A stretch of 5,746 bases of DNA from positions 1 to 5,746 of the forward strand of contig JABFWJ010000095.1 of NCBI GenBank assembly GCA_013362295.1, given 5' to 3'. The position numbers and the translations under genes were made by a program. The notes beneath the pieces were generated by a model that worked only from the letters and a program-made list of their open reading frames with translations, did no database searches and was not told the origin of the DNA. Position 1 is the stretch's first letter, and each line of letters opens with the position of its first letter. Shown piece by piece: positions 5,176 through 5,746 of the stretch. This DNA comes from Thermoleophilia bacterium. GTDB lineage: Bacteria; Actinomycetota; Thermoleophilia; Gaiellales; Gaiellaceae.

Positions 5176-5746
5176 ATCAGATCCGGGTGCTGCCGTTCGA
5201 GCGGAGCGGAGGCGACCGCGTCGTCGCGGGAGTCTGTGGCGGGCTCGCGTCGACACTCGGTGTCGACGCGACGCTCGTCCGGCTCGTGTTCGCGCTCCTC
5301 TCGCTCGCAGGCGGCGCCGGCATCCTCCTCTATGTCGCCCTCTGGGTGTACGACAGCGGCCGCCGCACGTGGCCCGCGGCGGCGCTCGTCGCCGCCGCCG
5401 CAGCCGCACTGCTCTTCGCGCTCGGCCTTTCCAAGGCGAGCGTGCTCGGCGCCGGTCTGCTCGTGGCCGGGCTGGTCGTCGTCGTCATTCGCGGCGGTTC
5501 GCTCAAGCGGGGCGGCCGGCTCCCCATTTCGGCGATCCTGCTGATGGTCGTCGGCGCAGCCACGCTGCTCGGAAACACCGGCGCTTCGGGATCCGTGTTC
5601 GGCCCGGGCGCCGTGATCGGGGCGCTCCTGCTCGTGCTGGGACCCTGGTTCTGGCAGCTCGCGAGCGAGCGCCTCGAGCGGATCCGGCTCGAAGAGCGCG
5701 CCGACGTCGCCGCCAGGATCCACGACTCGGTCCTGCAGACGCTCGC
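5172..5746 (+). CDS. PspC-domain sensor histidine kinase, 3' end outside window
   Basis: The first 191 codons are present. GTG at 5172 overlaps the TGA stop of the preceding gene (GTGA), a typical sign of translational coupling. It begins MNQIRVLPFERS and goes straight into a PspC domain (about 9-62): GGDRVVAGVCGGLASTLGVDATLVRLVF, then a hydrophobic hairpin ending LLYVALWVY. More hydrophobic segments follow at about 67-86, 89-107, 118-134 and 145-162, making a multi-pass membrane sensor with almost no loop outside the membrane. After WQLASERLERIRLEERADVAARIHDSVLQTLA comes the dimerisation/phospho-transfer helix of the HisKA_3 (NarL/LuxR-partner) type. His184 in the RIHDSVLQTL motif is the expected phosphorylation site. 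The catalytic ATPase domain lies beyond the edge. A LuxR-type response regulator is expected next. With the upstream PspC-toastrack protein it probably forms an envelope-stress two-component system. Confidence 0.92.
   Translation, partial: MNQIRVLPFERSGGDRVVAGVCGGLASTLGVDATLVRLVFALLSLAGGAGILLYVALWVYDSGRRTWPAAALVAAAAAALLFALGLSKASVLGAGLLVAGLVVVVIRGGSLKRGGRLPISAILLMVVGAATLLGNTGASGSVFGPGAVIGALLLVLGPWFWQLASERLERIRLEERADVAARIHDSVLQTL

Noticed and set aside
4270..5409. N-terminal extension of the smpB frame across the PspC genes
   Set aside because: The frame happens to stay open, but SmpB is complete from ATG 4269 with its normal length. The extension is Arg/Asp/Glu-rich noise antisense to well-supported PspC genes.
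4893..5723. Minus-strand open frame opposite the toastrack domain and kinase
   Set aside because: It is highly charged Glu/Arg/Asp low-complexity sequence, with clear membrane and kinase coding on the plus strand.

Overview
The window is about two-thirds G+C with strong G/C preference at third codon positions. It encodes SmpB, PspC-domain stress proteins, a PspC/LuxR-type sensor kinase and several Ala/Pro/Thr-rich exported proteins, one with the Ig-like 'YQWQxC...YTVTPADVG' domain that is common in Thermoleophilia. The best guess is a high-GC actinobacterium, probably Thermoleophilia (Solirubrobacterales or Gaiellales relatives). This rests on protein style and base composition, not on a database match.

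Layout: two divergent blocks meet at an 81-base intergenic region (4270-4350). The left block is on the minus strand and in transcription order holds smpB (4269-3811), a secreted protein with a C-terminal Ig-like domain (3791-2931), a 167-bp inverted-repeat element (2930-2764), a secreted protein built from two copies of one ~205-residue module (2701-1337), a helical lipoprotein (1331-528), a 22-bp perfect palindrome (518-497) and a membrane-anchored Pro/Ala-rich protein that runs off the left edge (471-1). The right block is on the plus strand and holds a PspC-toastrack membrane protein (4351-5175), overlapped by 4 bases by a PspC-domain histidine kinase (5172 to the right edge) that is cut just after its phospho-acceptor histidine.

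How the genes may work together: the plus-strand pair has the arrangement of an actinobacterial PspC-type envelope-stress system. A membrane protein with a LiaF-like C-terminal domain is translationally coupled to a sensor kinase with the same PspC domain at its N terminus, and a LuxR/NarL response regulator is expected just beyond the window. In the minus block only smpB has a clear function (tmRNA-dependent ribosome rescue); every other product is exported or membrane-anchored and of unknown function. The lipoprotein lies 5 bases behind the duplicated secreted protein and is almost certainly co-transcribed with it. No tRNA, rRNA, tmRNA, CRISPR array or intact transposase gene was seen. The most unusual items are the TA-flanked inverted-repeat element at the 3' end of the Ig-domain gene, the 22-bp palindrome, the internally duplicated secreted protein, and a leftmost gene whose Shine-Dalgarno-like run has no canonical start codon at the right distance.
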